From contig NZ_JBGSRV010000006.1 of the NCBI RefSeq assembly GCF_041737375.1, positions 124,001 to 188,000 on the forward strand: 64,000 nucleotides of DNA, given 5' to 3'. Shown one piece after another: positions 8,736 through 16,290 of this stretch; the stretch's first letter is position 1; the number at the start of each line of letters is the position of its first letter. The stretch is from Vampirovibrio sp041737375. GTDB lineage: Bacteria > Cyanobacteriota > Vampirovibrionia > Vampirovibrionales > Vampirovibrionaceae. Below the pieces are notes generated by a model that was given only the letters and a program-made list of their open reading frames with translations, had not been told where the DNA came from and ran no database searches. The translations under genes and the position numbers were made by a program.

Positions 8736-9884
8736 ATGGACTTCTCGTTAAACAAGCAGATTGATAAAAAAATGCTTCCGGTACAAACGTTAGCTCTGAC
8801 CGCTGTGGTTTCATTGACGGTTTTTTTGACTGGCTGTACAGGCGCGGTTAAGAATGCTGAGCAGAGTGATATTAACCTGGTTTCCCAGCCCGTTTTTAAT
8901 CAGCAGTTGAGTGATGAAGATTTTGCTTTCCCCTCCAAGCCGCCGTCATTAATGAAAGGCCGGGAAATTTTTCAGCAGCAATGCGTCAAATGCCACGCCA
9001 CTTCTTACTGGCAAACTCAAAAGGTAAAGACCGATCTGGCCTACACTACGCCCATTGACCTTTATCGCTTTCTGACCCGAGGCGAAGTGAAACAACTCAT
9101 TGATGAGCATGGCAAACCTGTTCCGGCTTTGCTGACCTCTGAACGTAAAGCTGTGCTGCCCAAAGGGCACCCTGCTTTTAGAGATTCGCTCAACCCTGAT
9201 GAGCGCTGGGCTGTTATTTTTTACGCTCGTTATTTGGCGGGTGCTGGCGATATAAAATCTCCTGATCCAAAAACCACCATGGCGAGTATTTTCAGCGGTA
9301 ACTGTGCGGTTTGCCACGGTTCTAAGGGCCAAGGCGATGGCTTCTTGCATACTGGTAAAACCGGAAATCACGAGCTGCATGACGCGCCTCAGGTGAAGAA
9401 CCTGATGCCTGCTCCGGCCAATTTCCAGCAGTATAGTCGTGTCTATAACCGAACGGATGCCCAATTGCTGAAGTACTTGTGTGAAGGTATTTACCCTTCT
9501 GCTATGCCCGCTTGGTACGGCAACGTCAATTTGGACAAAGACACGGGCAAGCCGACCTATATTTTTGACAATCAGTTATTGATGAACACGGTTCGCTATG
9601 TTCGTACTTGGGCGTATGACAATGATCTGAACCCAGACACAATGGCAGAAGCCAAGAACCCCCCACCGGGCTTGCTTCAGCTTGAAAGCTGTCGTCCCAT
9701 GCCCACCAATCGCCCCTGGTCTCAGGCTATGCAAAATAATGGACCCAATAAGGGCCACCATTACACCATTTTGCCGGCGGATCCCATTACAGGCGGTATG
9801 ACCCATGTGGGACCTGTTCCTAAAAATACTGTAGTGCCTGGCAATGCTGCAGGACACGCCCAAACACAAGGAGGGGCTCAATAA
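8736..9884 (+). CDS. Diheme cytochrome c lipoprotein
   Basis: 382 aa from the ATG at 8736. A hydrophobic signal ends in LTGC (lipid-modified Cys34), so the protein is probably anchored to the periplasmic face. Two c-type heme sites are visible, CVKCH (Cys83, Cys86, His87) and CAVCHG (Cys190, Cys193, His194), in two successive cytochrome c domains. The C-terminus is a Pro/Gly/His-rich tail. Placed between the oxidase genes and the Rieske gene, it is a natural electron carrier from the bc-type complex to the cbb3 oxidase. A longer frame from 8670 would overlap the 58-aa gene and disrupt the signal sequence. Confidence 0.88.
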   Translation: MDFSLNKQIDKKMLPVQTLALTAVVSLTVFLTGCTGAVKNAEQSDINLVSQPVFNQQLSDEDFAFPSKPPSLMKGREIFQQQCVKCHATSYWQTQKVKTDLAYTTPIDLYRFLTRGEVKQLIDEHGKPVPALLTSERKAVLPKGHPAFRDSLNPDERWAVIFYARYLAGAGDIKSPDPKTTMASIFSGNCAVCHGSKGQGDGFLHTGKTGNHELHDAPQVKNLMPAPANFQQYSRVYNRTDAQLLKYLCEGIYPSAMPAWYGNVNLDKDTGKPTYIFDNQLLMNTVRYVRTWAYDNDLNPDTMAEAKNPPPGLLQLESCRPMPTNRPWSQAMQNNGPNKGHHYTILPADPITGGMTHVGPVPKNTVVPGNAAGHAQTQGGAQ

Positions 9885-10535
9885 ATGAACCGAAGAGATT
9901 TTTTGAAGCTGATTGTCAGCATTCCCGTATTGGGCGCGTTGGCTCTGTTTGTTTCTCCTCTTTTCCGTTATTTACGTCCCTCTTCCGGTCCTTTAAAGAG
10001 TACTGGCTGGGATTTATCGGGCAATCCTACCGAGTGGCATGGCACCAAGGGTTTGGTTAAAGAACCCGATATGCCCACCGCTGAACGAAACGTGGAATTT
10101 GATTTGGCCAGCTTTCCTACCCCTTGGTCATTTCAGCCTTTTACGTTTAGCCAGCAAAGCAAAGAATATACGTTTAAGCACTTTCAAGCCAGTAAAATTC
10201 CGGGTTTTGTCGTTCGATTGCCTGAAGACAAAGACGGAAAACCGGATTTTCTGGTAGTCAGCCGGATTTGCCCTCACATGGGCTGTGTGTTTAACTTTTT
10301 GCCGGATCCTGCGGAGGCAGCGGCTTATAACTATCCTTCCGCCAACAATCCTTTATTCGCTTGTCCTTGCCACTTGAGCGTTTACGATCCGCTTCAGTCT
10401 CAGGATGTGAGCGGTAAGTTATTGGCCGGAAAAGTGGTGAGTGGGCCTGCTCCTCGTCCGCCCAGACAGTTTCAGTTCGATATGGTAGGCTCCAAGCTGG
10501 TTATTACCACGCTTGAGGCAGGAGGTATCGCCTAA
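9885..10535 (+). CDS. Rieske [2Fe-2S] protein of a bc-type complex
   Basis: 216 aa. The N-terminus MNRRDFLK followed by one hydrophobic helix is a Tat-type signal anchor. The cluster-binding boxes are CPHMGC (Cys129, His131, Cys134) and CPCHLS (Cys160, Cys162, His163), giving two Cys and two His ligands plus the disulfide pair of high-potential Rieske proteins. It would take the first electron from quinol at the Qo site and pass it to a cytochrome c. The ATG follows the previous stop directly, with GGAGG upstream; the cytochrome b gene begins immediately after its stop. Confidence 0.94.
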   Translation: MNRRDFLKLIVSIPVLGALALFVSPLFRYLRPSSGPLKSTGWDLSGNPTEWHGTKGLVKEPDMPTAERNVEFDLASFPTPWSFQPFTFSQQSKEYTFKHFQASKIPGFVVRLPEDKDGKPDFLVVSRICPHMGCVFNFLPDPAEAAAYNYPSANNPLFACPCHLSVYDPLQSQDVSGKLLAGKVVSGPAPRPPRQFQFDMVGSKLVITTLEAGGIA

Positions 10536-12038
10536 ATGGTAGCCACAAATTCTTTTGACCCCAAAGCACTCCCTGCTCAAGCCGTTAATTGGCTGAAAGA
10601 GCGGGTTCAGAAAATCGATCTTTTTGATGAAACCAAAGTCGATTTACAAGCACAGTCTCCCTGGTACCAGTTGGGCGCCTTGTATTACTTGTGCTGGGTT
10701 TTGGTTCTCATTACGGGCGTTATTCTGGTTGCTATCTATCTACCGACCACCGCTCAGGCTTTTAACTCGGTGGATATTATCTCTCACAACGCCTGGGGTT
10801 CTATTTTAAGGGGAATGCATAAGTATAGTGGCGACGCCATGATTATCGCCGCTACCCTTCGGGTCTACCGCATGTGGTTTACGGCTGAATACAAAAATAA
10901 GGGTGAGTTAACTTTTATTTTGGGTATTTTGTTGTTGGTTATAGCCATGTATTCAGGCTTGAGTGGGTATTTGCTGATTTGGAACCAGCGGGCTTTTTGG
11001 GCCACTAAGGTTTTCGCTACATTCCCCACCTACCTGGACATTACACCCGCTAACTGGACCTGGCCTTGGGATTTTGCCAATTACAAGGGTTCCTGGTTTA
11101 TTCCCAACGCGGTTGGGGCGGTTACCCAGTTAATTGGTAATTTAACCCATCAAGGGTTCAGCACCTCTCAAATTTTAATGGGAGGAAGTTCTATTGGTCA
11201 GGCTACCATGACCCGTTTTTACTCTCTGCACTTCGCATTATCTTTAATTTTGCTGGTGATTTCTGAAATTTATTTCTACAAAAATCGTTTGAAGCGCATC
11301 AACCTCAAAAAACCTTTGGTGCTTCTGGTGATTGCCATGTTGGTTGTAACCGCCATTATTTTCCCCGCGGAATCTGGTACGCGCGCCAACCCTGAAGTAA
11401 CCCCTCTGCCTATTTTGTCAGACTGGTACTTCCTGGCCTTATACCAATTGCTGAAATACATGGATCCTTACTGGGCCACACTTTGGACTTTGGGTATTCC
11501 TTTTGTAACCATTGGTTTGACTTTTTTAGATTTTGGTCCTGAGCGCAACTGGTTGAAGCGCCCATTGTTTACAACCATTGGCATTATGGCGGCCATTGAG
11601 TTTATGGTGTTCTCCATGTTGATTATCGCCAACATGGCTAACATTGAAACGGATCCGCCTTACTGGTTTGGCCATTTGATTTTGATGATCACTATTGGAC
11701 AGTTCTGGCATTGGAGCATGTATAAACAACGTCTTCCAATGACTGTGTGGATGTTATTTAACCTGGCTGCCAGTACGTTTTATCTCTTTTTCTGGCACTT
11801 GGTGGTGGAAAACTCCAAGCTGGCTGGCGCTTTTGGTGGTCACAGCATGATTGCCTGGTTTGAAATGATGTTCCATGGTGCTGCTGTGGGTATTGATTTC
11901 ACCAACCTGTACTGGAATCTGCTGTGGTTTGGCTATTCCATCGCACAGATTCTGTTGGCTGCCTTCTTGTTTTGGGTAGACCGGGCTCGTCGTGATGAAC
12001 GCGCAGGCACCTTGCAACCTGAAGGAGTGACTGCTTAA
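10536..12038 (+). CDS. Cytochrome b of a bc-type complex, lacking the heme bH ligands
   Basis: 500-aa membrane protein combining the N- and C-terminal cytochrome b domains. Helix B reads MHKYSGDAM...LRVYRMW: His95 is present, but the residue 14 positions later is Arg109, where cytochromes b have His. In helix D, His232 (RFYSLHF) is present, but position 246 is Tyr. Thus the bL pair is kept and both bH ligands are gone. The Qo motif PEWY is SDWY here (PILSDWYFLALY). About four further hydrophobic segments follow. AGGAGG precedes the start. I am confident it is a Rieske/cytochrome b-family protein, less so of its exact reaction. Confidence 0.9.
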   Translation: MVATNSFDPKALPAQAVNWLKERVQKIDLFDETKVDLQAQSPWYQLGALYYLCWVLVLITGVILVAIYLPTTAQAFNSVDIISHNAWGSILRGMHKYSGDAMIIAATLRVYRMWFTAEYKNKGELTFILGILLLVIAMYSGLSGYLLIWNQRAFWATKVFATFPTYLDITPANWTWPWDFANYKGSWFIPNAVGAVTQLIGNLTHQGFSTSQILMGGSSIGQATMTRFYSLHFALSLILLVISEIYFYKNRLKRINLKKPLVLLVIAMLVVTAIIFPAESGTRANPEVTPLPILSDWYFLALYQLLKYMDPYWATLWTLGIPFVTIGLTFLDFGPERNWLKRPLFTTIGIMAAIEFMVFSMLIIANMANIETDPPYWFGHLILMITIGQFWHWSMYKQRLPMTVWMLFNLAASTFYLFFWHLVVENSKLAGAFGGHSMIAWFEMMFHGAAVGIDFTNLYWNLLWFGYSIAQILLAAFLFWVDRARRDERAGTLQPEGVTA

Positions 12039-12364
12039 TGCCAACCACTTTTTCTAAAAGTGATAGGGAGAAGCCTTTAAATCGGCCAATGTGGTGGTTT
12101 TTCTTTCTAATCGCTACGGTTGCTGCATCGTTTGGCTTCAGGACATTTGGGGCTTTTACCTTGCGTCCGAATCTTTTGAACGCTTTTGTCTGGGCATTGG
12201 TAATGGTGCTATTGTTTGTTTCCATTGCGGTATTGGCTTACGACAGCTACGTTCATGAAAAAGGAAAAGGCAATGTGCAGAAGCCAGTCAGACTTTTTGA
12301 ATGGATGATTCGGCGTGGTTTTTTGCTGAGCGTTCGTGCTGAAGATAAAGGAATTACACAATGA
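12038..12364 (+). CDS. Small two-span membrane protein of the respiratory cluster
   Basis: 108 aa, not recognised. Two hydrophobic segments (about residues 18-36 and 46-68) are followed by a basic cytoplasmic-type tail. The start overlaps the cytochrome b stop in TAATG, and the stop overlaps the next start in ATGA, so translation is probably coupled to both neighbours. It is inferred to be an accessory subunit of the cytochrome b complex. It has no cysteines and no obvious cofactor ligands. Confidence 0.65.
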   Translation: MPTTFSKSDREKPLNRPMWWFFFLIATVAASFGFRTFGAFTLRPNLLNAFVWALVMVLLFVSIAVLAYDSYVHEKGKGNVQKPVRLFEWMIRRGFLLSVRAEDKGITQ

Positions 12365-12672
12365 ATGTGTTGAAACGTTATTGGAGAGACCTGGCCGCTC
12401 TGCTGATTGCGGTTGTTTCTTTGGCTGGCCTATGGGTCATGTTTAGTGCCGAAGGTAGCATTTGGCTGGTTAAATTTGTTAATGGCAAACCCCAAGAGCT
12501 TTTGGAGCCGGTTGCCATATTGACTCAGTACAATAAAGTCATTCTTCCCAACCTGCAAAAGTATAGTTGGGCCATTGGCCTGACTTTATTTGCGGTCAGC
12601 GTTTCCTATATTTTGCTCGGCTCGCAAGATGAAATCTATACTGCACTGGATGAGCCGAATTCCAAGAAATAG
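12361..12672 (+). CDS. Small two-span membrane protein of the respiratory cluster
   Basis: 103 aa, not recognised. A hydrophobic segment at about residues 10-30 and a second at about 67-87 flank a loop of about 35 residues. The tail is acidic. It overlaps the previous gene by four bases and is followed 24 bp later by the second cytochrome b. It is inferred to be a structural subunit linking the two cytochrome b modules; the sequence itself shows only topology. Confidence 0.62.
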   Translation: MNVLKRYWRDLAALLIAVVSLAGLWVMFSAEGSIWLVKFVNGKPQELLEPVAILTQYNKVILPNLQKYSWAIGLTLFAVSVSYILLGSQDEIYTALDEPNSKK

Positions 12673-12696
12673 ACGAGCTAAAAAGGAGCCAAGCCC

Positions 12697-13842
12697 GTGT
12701 ATACCGAACCGTTACAAAAAGCGACTTTGTGGTTAGAAAAGGGTTTAAATGACCTTTTTTCCCAAAAATATAACCCTTTCTATTATCACGGAGCGTTACC
12801 CAACTTTTTTATCTGGGCTTTGTTTATATCCGGATTGCTTTTGTTTGCTTATTACCAGCCAACACTTGCCACCGCTTACGCCTCTGTCCGATACATTACT
12901 TTTGAGCTTCCTTTTGGGAACCTCTTTCGTTCTATTCACCGGTACGCCAGTGACGGGATGATGATTTTCGTCATGCTACACATGTTCAGGGTTTGGTTCA
13001 CCGATCGCTACCGGGAATACCGCATTGTGCCTTGGGTGACTGGTGTGGTTTTGTTAATCATTACCTTTACCATTGGTTTAACTGGCTATCTGCTAATTTG
13101 GGACCAAGAAGCTGTTACCCTTGCCAATATGACCTTTAACCTGGTGAGCAAGACCCCTTTAATTGGCAGCGCGGTGGCCGAGTTTTTAATTGCCGGTAAA
13201 ATGATTACCGATTACACGCTGACCCGGATGATGTTTTTGCACTTGGGCATTCCCTTGTTCATGATGTTTATGTTGTGGTTACACTACCTGCGTATTACAC
13301 GGCCGGTTTCAGAGCCTCCTTTGGCTTTGGTGGTTATGCTGTCGGGTGTTTTGTTTCTTTTTTCAGCGGCCTTTCCGGTTAGTTTGCAAATACTGAACGC
13401 CAATGACCCTTTGGCGACCCCTTCCTTAACCTCTGTCAGCTCTGTGATGAATTTTGATTTGTTGTACGCTTGGCCCCAGTATCTGGCCGCTCAACAAGTG
13501 GATCCTTTGCTGGTTGTGCTTTTGGTGTTGGCTGTTCCGGTCGGGTTGCTTATTTTGCCTTATTTGCAAAAGAAAGCCTTGCGTGATCAGTTTGCAACCG
13601 TTGTTCGTGAGAATTGCACGGGTTGCTCGCTTTGCTATAACGATTGCCCTTATGAGGCCATTGAAATGGTTGATCGTGGCAACGATGGCACACGTTTCAA
13701 GCGGCTGGCCGTTGTGGATCCGGGTCGTTGCGCAAACTGTGGCCTGTGTGTTGGTGCTTGCGCCTTTAAGGCTATTGAAATCCCCCGGCGCGAAACCAAC
13801 AACGTGTTAGCTGAAATCGAAGCCGCTTTGACCACTTCTTAA
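12697..13842 (+). CDS. Cytochrome b fused to a 2[4Fe-4S] ferredoxin domain
   Basis: 381 aa, GTG start with AAAAGGAG upstream. Residues about 30-210 form a cytochrome b N-terminal four-helix domain with both heme pairs: His81 and His95 (IHRYASDGMM...LHMFR) in helix B, His182 and His196 in helix D. A shortened C-terminal part follows with DPLATP but no PEWY motif, so it probably has no Qo site. The C-terminus holds two cluster motifs, CTGCSLCYNDCP (Cys307, 310, 313, 317) and CANCGLCVGACA (Cys345, 348, 351, 355). This gives a wire from quinone-side hemes to soluble Fe-S clusters. The next gene is MvhD-like, a likely partner. Confidence 0.9.
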   Translation: MYTEPLQKATLWLEKGLNDLFSQKYNPFYYHGALPNFFIWALFISGLLLFAYYQPTLATAYASVRYITFELPFGNLFRSIHRYASDGMMIFVMLHMFRVWFTDRYREYRIVPWVTGVVLLIITFTIGLTGYLLIWDQEAVTLANMTFNLVSKTPLIGSAVAEFLIAGKMITDYTLTRMMFLHLGIPLFMMFMLWLHYLRITRPVSEPPLALVVMLSGVLFLFSAAFPVSLQILNANDPLATPSLTSVSSVMNFDLLYAWPQYLAAQQVDPLLVVLLVLAVPVGLLILPYLQKKALRDQFATVVRENCTGCSLCYNDCPYEAIEMVDRGNDGTRFKRLAVVDPGRCANCGLCVGACAFKAIEIPRRETNNVLAEIEAALTTS

Positions 13843-13857
13843 GAAGGAAAAAGAGTG

Positions 13858-14286
13858 ATGACTACTGACAATACAAAACTAATCGGCCTGGTCTGCGAGC
13901 GAAGCGTGGATTTTGAAGGCAAGCTTGATGAACAAGGCAACATGACCGATCATCCTTCTGTCAAAATTATCCGGGTACCTTGTAGCGGTCAAATCCAGCC
14001 CATCATGCTGGAAACCGCGTTAAAAAACGGGGCCAGTGGTACGTTTGCATTGGGCTGCCGGATGGGTGATTGCCACTACCGTGAAGGCAATAAGTTTTGC
14101 CGCGATCGGCTGGTGGGCAAGCGCATGCCTAAGCTTAAGCCCAGCGTAGACAAGCGCAGAGTTCAAGGCTATTGGCTTTCTGCGGTTGAGTACGACAAAT
14201 TAAGCGAAATGGTTGGTCAATTTGTAGAGGATTGCAAAGCATTGCCAGCTCCTGAAGTTAAATCGACCGCTAAGGCAGCGAAGTAA
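13858..14286 (+). CDS. MvhD/FrhD-like iron-sulfur electron transfer protein
   Basis: 142 aa, soluble. VPCSGQI and GCRMGDCHYREGN are the hallmark Cys motifs of the MvhD (hydrogenase delta subunit) family, a small [2Fe-2S] protein that connects hydrogenases or dehydrogenases to HdrA-type enzymes. No hydrogenase or Hdr gene is nearby. The immediately preceding gene has a ferredoxin domain, so it probably passes electrons between that domain and an unknown soluble partner. The ATG at 13858 has AAGGAA at good spacing; a GTG one codon earlier is possible. Confidence 0.85.
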   Translation: MTTDNTKLIGLVCERSVDFEGKLDEQGNMTDHPSVKIIRVPCSGQIQPIMLETALKNGASGTFALGCRMGDCHYREGNKFCRDRLVGKRMPKLKPSVDKRRVQGYWLSAVEYDKLSEMVGQFVEDCKALPAPEVKSTAKAAK

Positions 14287-14305
14287 GGCATAGGAAGAGA
14301 TGGAT

Positions 14306-14416
14306 ATGGAAGAACGCAAGGATATTACGCTTTTCATCAAATATGTCTGGTTTTTTCTCTTTTACTTCGCTTTGATCTTATTGATCGCCAGCTTTGGTAT
14401 CATTGCAGAGAGCTAG
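14306..14416 (+). CDS. 36-aa single-span membrane peptide
   Basis: Begins MEERKDITLF and continues as one hydrophobic helix rich in Phe, Leu and Ile, ending GIIAES. GGAAG at 14293-14297 is eight bases from this ATG; another ATG at 14300 is too close to it. The size and position between the MvhD-like gene and the 154-aa membrane protein suggest a small structural subunit, as seen in other bc and b6f complexes. This is inference. Confidence 0.55.
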   Translation: MEERKDITLFIKYVWFFLFYFALILLIASFGIIAES

Positions 14417-14432
14417 ATAGGAGAAGAAGCGT

Positions 14433-14897
14433 ATGTCTAATCATCCAGACCCGCATGAAGGCCATCATTTTGATGTGACTAACGCTGAAGGGCGTTTTCA
14501 TTGGTTTTTTAAAGAGTTTTGGCCCATTATTTTGCCGGGCTCGTGCTTTTTGCTTTTGTGCGCCATTCCATTAACCCTGTCCGGGATGCTGCACAATTAT
14601 TTTAGTGCCTCCGATGTTGTGTGGGGCGGCTATGGACTTTTATTGATTGCAGAATTCCTGGTGGCGATTGTCATTGTTTGTTTGTTGCCCCATTTACTCG
14701 GTGTTTATATGTTGCTGTTGGCCATTTACGGGCTGGTGCTTGCTGAAAACGGCAATGCCTGGAAGGTGGGCTTTATTAGCGACGGGCATAACACCTGGAT
14801 GATTAGCAGCATTGCGATTTTGTTTTTAACTTATCTGGCAATCGGAAATCTGGTTTTCCTGAATTCTTTGCGTAATCAAAGAAAAAGTCGCTTGTAA
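14433..14897 (+). CDS. Four-span membrane protein of the respiratory cluster
   Basis: 154 aa, not recognised. A His-rich N-terminus (HPDPHEGHHFDV) is followed by about four hydrophobic segments at residues 32-53, 64-84, 87-105 and 121-143, and a basic tail. TAGGAG lies upstream of the ATG. It is the last gene of the cluster before rpsP, 17 bp after the 36-aa peptide. The histidines could bind metal, but nothing confirms it. Confidence 0.6.
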   Translation: MSNHPDPHEGHHFDVTNAEGRFHWFFKEFWPIILPGSCFLLLCAIPLTLSGMLHNYFSASDVVWGGYGLLLIAEFLVAIVIVCLLPHLLGVYMLLLAIYGLVLAENGNAWKVGFISDGHNTWMISSIAILFLTYLAIGNLVFLNSLRNQRKSRL

Positions 14898-14971
14898 GCG
14901 CAATTATTTTTGTGCTACAAAGGTACCTTAATCTGTGTGTCCATGTGAAAAACTAGGAGATTCCCCTTTCT

Positions 14972-15286
14972 ATGGTTAAGATTCGTTTGAAGCGTCAAGG
15001 CCGCAAACACCGTCCGTTTTACCGGATCGTGGTTACCGATATTCGCAATCGTCGCGATGGTGCGCCTTTGTCTGAGTTGGGGTACTACAATCCAATCTCC
15101 AAAGAATTAAAACTGGACAAGCAAGCTGCTTTGGACTGGATTAGCAAAGGCGCTCAGCCTAGTGATACCGCTAAAAAGCTGATTGAAAAAGCTGATGAAG
15201 GTGGAAACCTGATTAAGCTTGAGTCAGTTAAGCGGGACAAGCTTTCTAAGAAAGCGGCTGAAAAAGCGAAAGCTACCGCCGAGTAG
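14972..15286 (+). CDS. rpsP: 30S ribosomal protein S16
   Basis: 104 aa. The N-terminus MVKIRLKRQGRKHRPFYRIV and the ELGYYNP motif are characteristic of S16, which binds 16S rRNA during small-subunit assembly. A Lys/Ala-rich tail extends beyond the core. TAGGAG precedes the ATG. The usual neighbours ffh, rimM and trmD are absent; instead it follows the respiratory cluster by 74 bp and is closed by a strong terminator. Confidence 0.97.
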   Translation: MVKIRLKRQGRKHRPFYRIVVTDIRNRRDGAPLSELGYYNPISKELKLDKQAALDWISKGAQPSDTAKKLIEKADEGGNLIKLESVKRDKLSKKAAEKAKATAE

Positions 15287-15314
15287 TTTTTGCTGCCATC
15301 AATCTCGATCATTA

Positions 15315-15343
15315 AAAGAGGCCTAACAACAGGCCTCTTTTTT
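15315..15343 (+). terminator. Rho-independent terminator after rpsP
   Basis: Perfect ten-base stem AAAGAGGCCT / AGGCCTCTTT with loop AACAAC, followed by a T run. It lies 28 bp after the rpsP stop and faces the end of the minus strand gene at 15382. Confidence 0.93.
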
Positions 15344-15381
15344 AATGGGAGTTACAACTTTTGCTTAACTAGCAAACTAAA

Positions 15382-16290
15382 TTAGTTGCCCAGGCTGACG
15401 TTTTTTGGGCTTGACTGGTCCAAAGCGGCAATGGCGGTAGGGCCTACCACTCCACTTAAGGCGGATCGGTTGCTGCTCAGGGCCTGCTCGGCATTCTGAA
15501 CCTCCTGACGGGCTGATTCCATCAGGGATTGCATTAAGGGCTTCAGGGCCTCGGTATCTTTGGTGCTTTTTAATTCGGCCTGCTCGCCGTACTTCAGCAT
15601 GGTGCTTTGTGCTTCTTGAGCCAGGCTAAGTCTTTCTTTAGAGTGTTTGTAATTGTAGTACAGGGTGATCAGCTGATTCTGCAGCTCTTCTACTTCTTTG
15701 GCCAAAATCACCATATCGGCGTCAGTCACTCTGGCCAGCGCAGAATCGGTGGGGTTGCCACTCATCAAATCCTGAATCATGCCTGAACCAATCAATCCGG
15801 CAGGCGTTCCGGTCCACATACTGCCCGCTACACCGCCCAGATGGACCAGACTGCCCAGCATTCGTTTGGAAAAGTTATCGCCTTCCACAGGCTTACCGGT
15901 TGCGTCCCTGCGGGACAGTTTTTCAATGGCGTAGCGAATGGTTCCGCTGCGCTCTACCGCCGCTTCCCAAAGCATGCCGATGTCAGTTAGCGCAAGTTCT
16001 TCCTCGTCCCGGACTTCGTTGTAGATGGTTTTGTCTTCTTGCTCCATATTCTCCGCAAGCTGGTTCATGTTTTTACGGGTTTCGGGGTCCAGCTTTTTGG
16101 CGACTTCGTTAATTTCTTTTTTGGCCGCTTCATCTAAAATGGGCTTGGGTTCAACGGCATGCGTTTTTGAAGATTTGGCGGAAGCTGCCGCTGGCTTGGC
16201 TTTGCCTTGTGCCAAAGCACTAAACGGCAGGCTGATGGCGGTTACCAGTATCAAACTCAGGGCCAAAACCTGTTGGTTGGTTTTTTTCAT
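15382..16290 (-). CDS. Exported coiled-coil protein, paralogue of the next gene
   Basis: 302 aa with a cleavable-type signal (hydrophobic stretch ending LPFSALAQ). The centre contains LWEAAVERSGTIRYAIEKLS, matched in the adjacent gene by LWEATIQKNPVIRFSLEKLA. A glycine-rich hydrophobic segment and a long helical region rich in Gln, Glu and Lys follow. The heptad-like helices around a short LWEA..IR motif recall the periplasmic helices of TolC-type proteins, but no barrel is evident. It overlaps the upstream paralogue by four bases (ATGA), so the pair is cotranscribed. Function unknown. Confidence 0.6.
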   Translation of the reverse strand: MKKTNQQVLALSLILVTAISLPFSALAQGKAKPAAASAKSSKTHAVEPKPILDEAAKKEINEVAKKLDPETRKNMNQLAENMEQEDKTIYNEVRDEEELALTDIGMLWEAAVERSGTIRYAIEKLSRRDATGKPVEGDNFSKRMLGSLVHLGGVAGSMWTGTPAGLIGSGMIQDLMSGNPTDSALARVTDADMVILAKEVEELQNQLITLYYNYKHSKERLSLAQEAQSTMLKYGEQAELKSTKDTEALKPLMQSLMESARQEVQNAEQALSSNRSALSGVVGPTAIAALDQSSPKNVSLGN

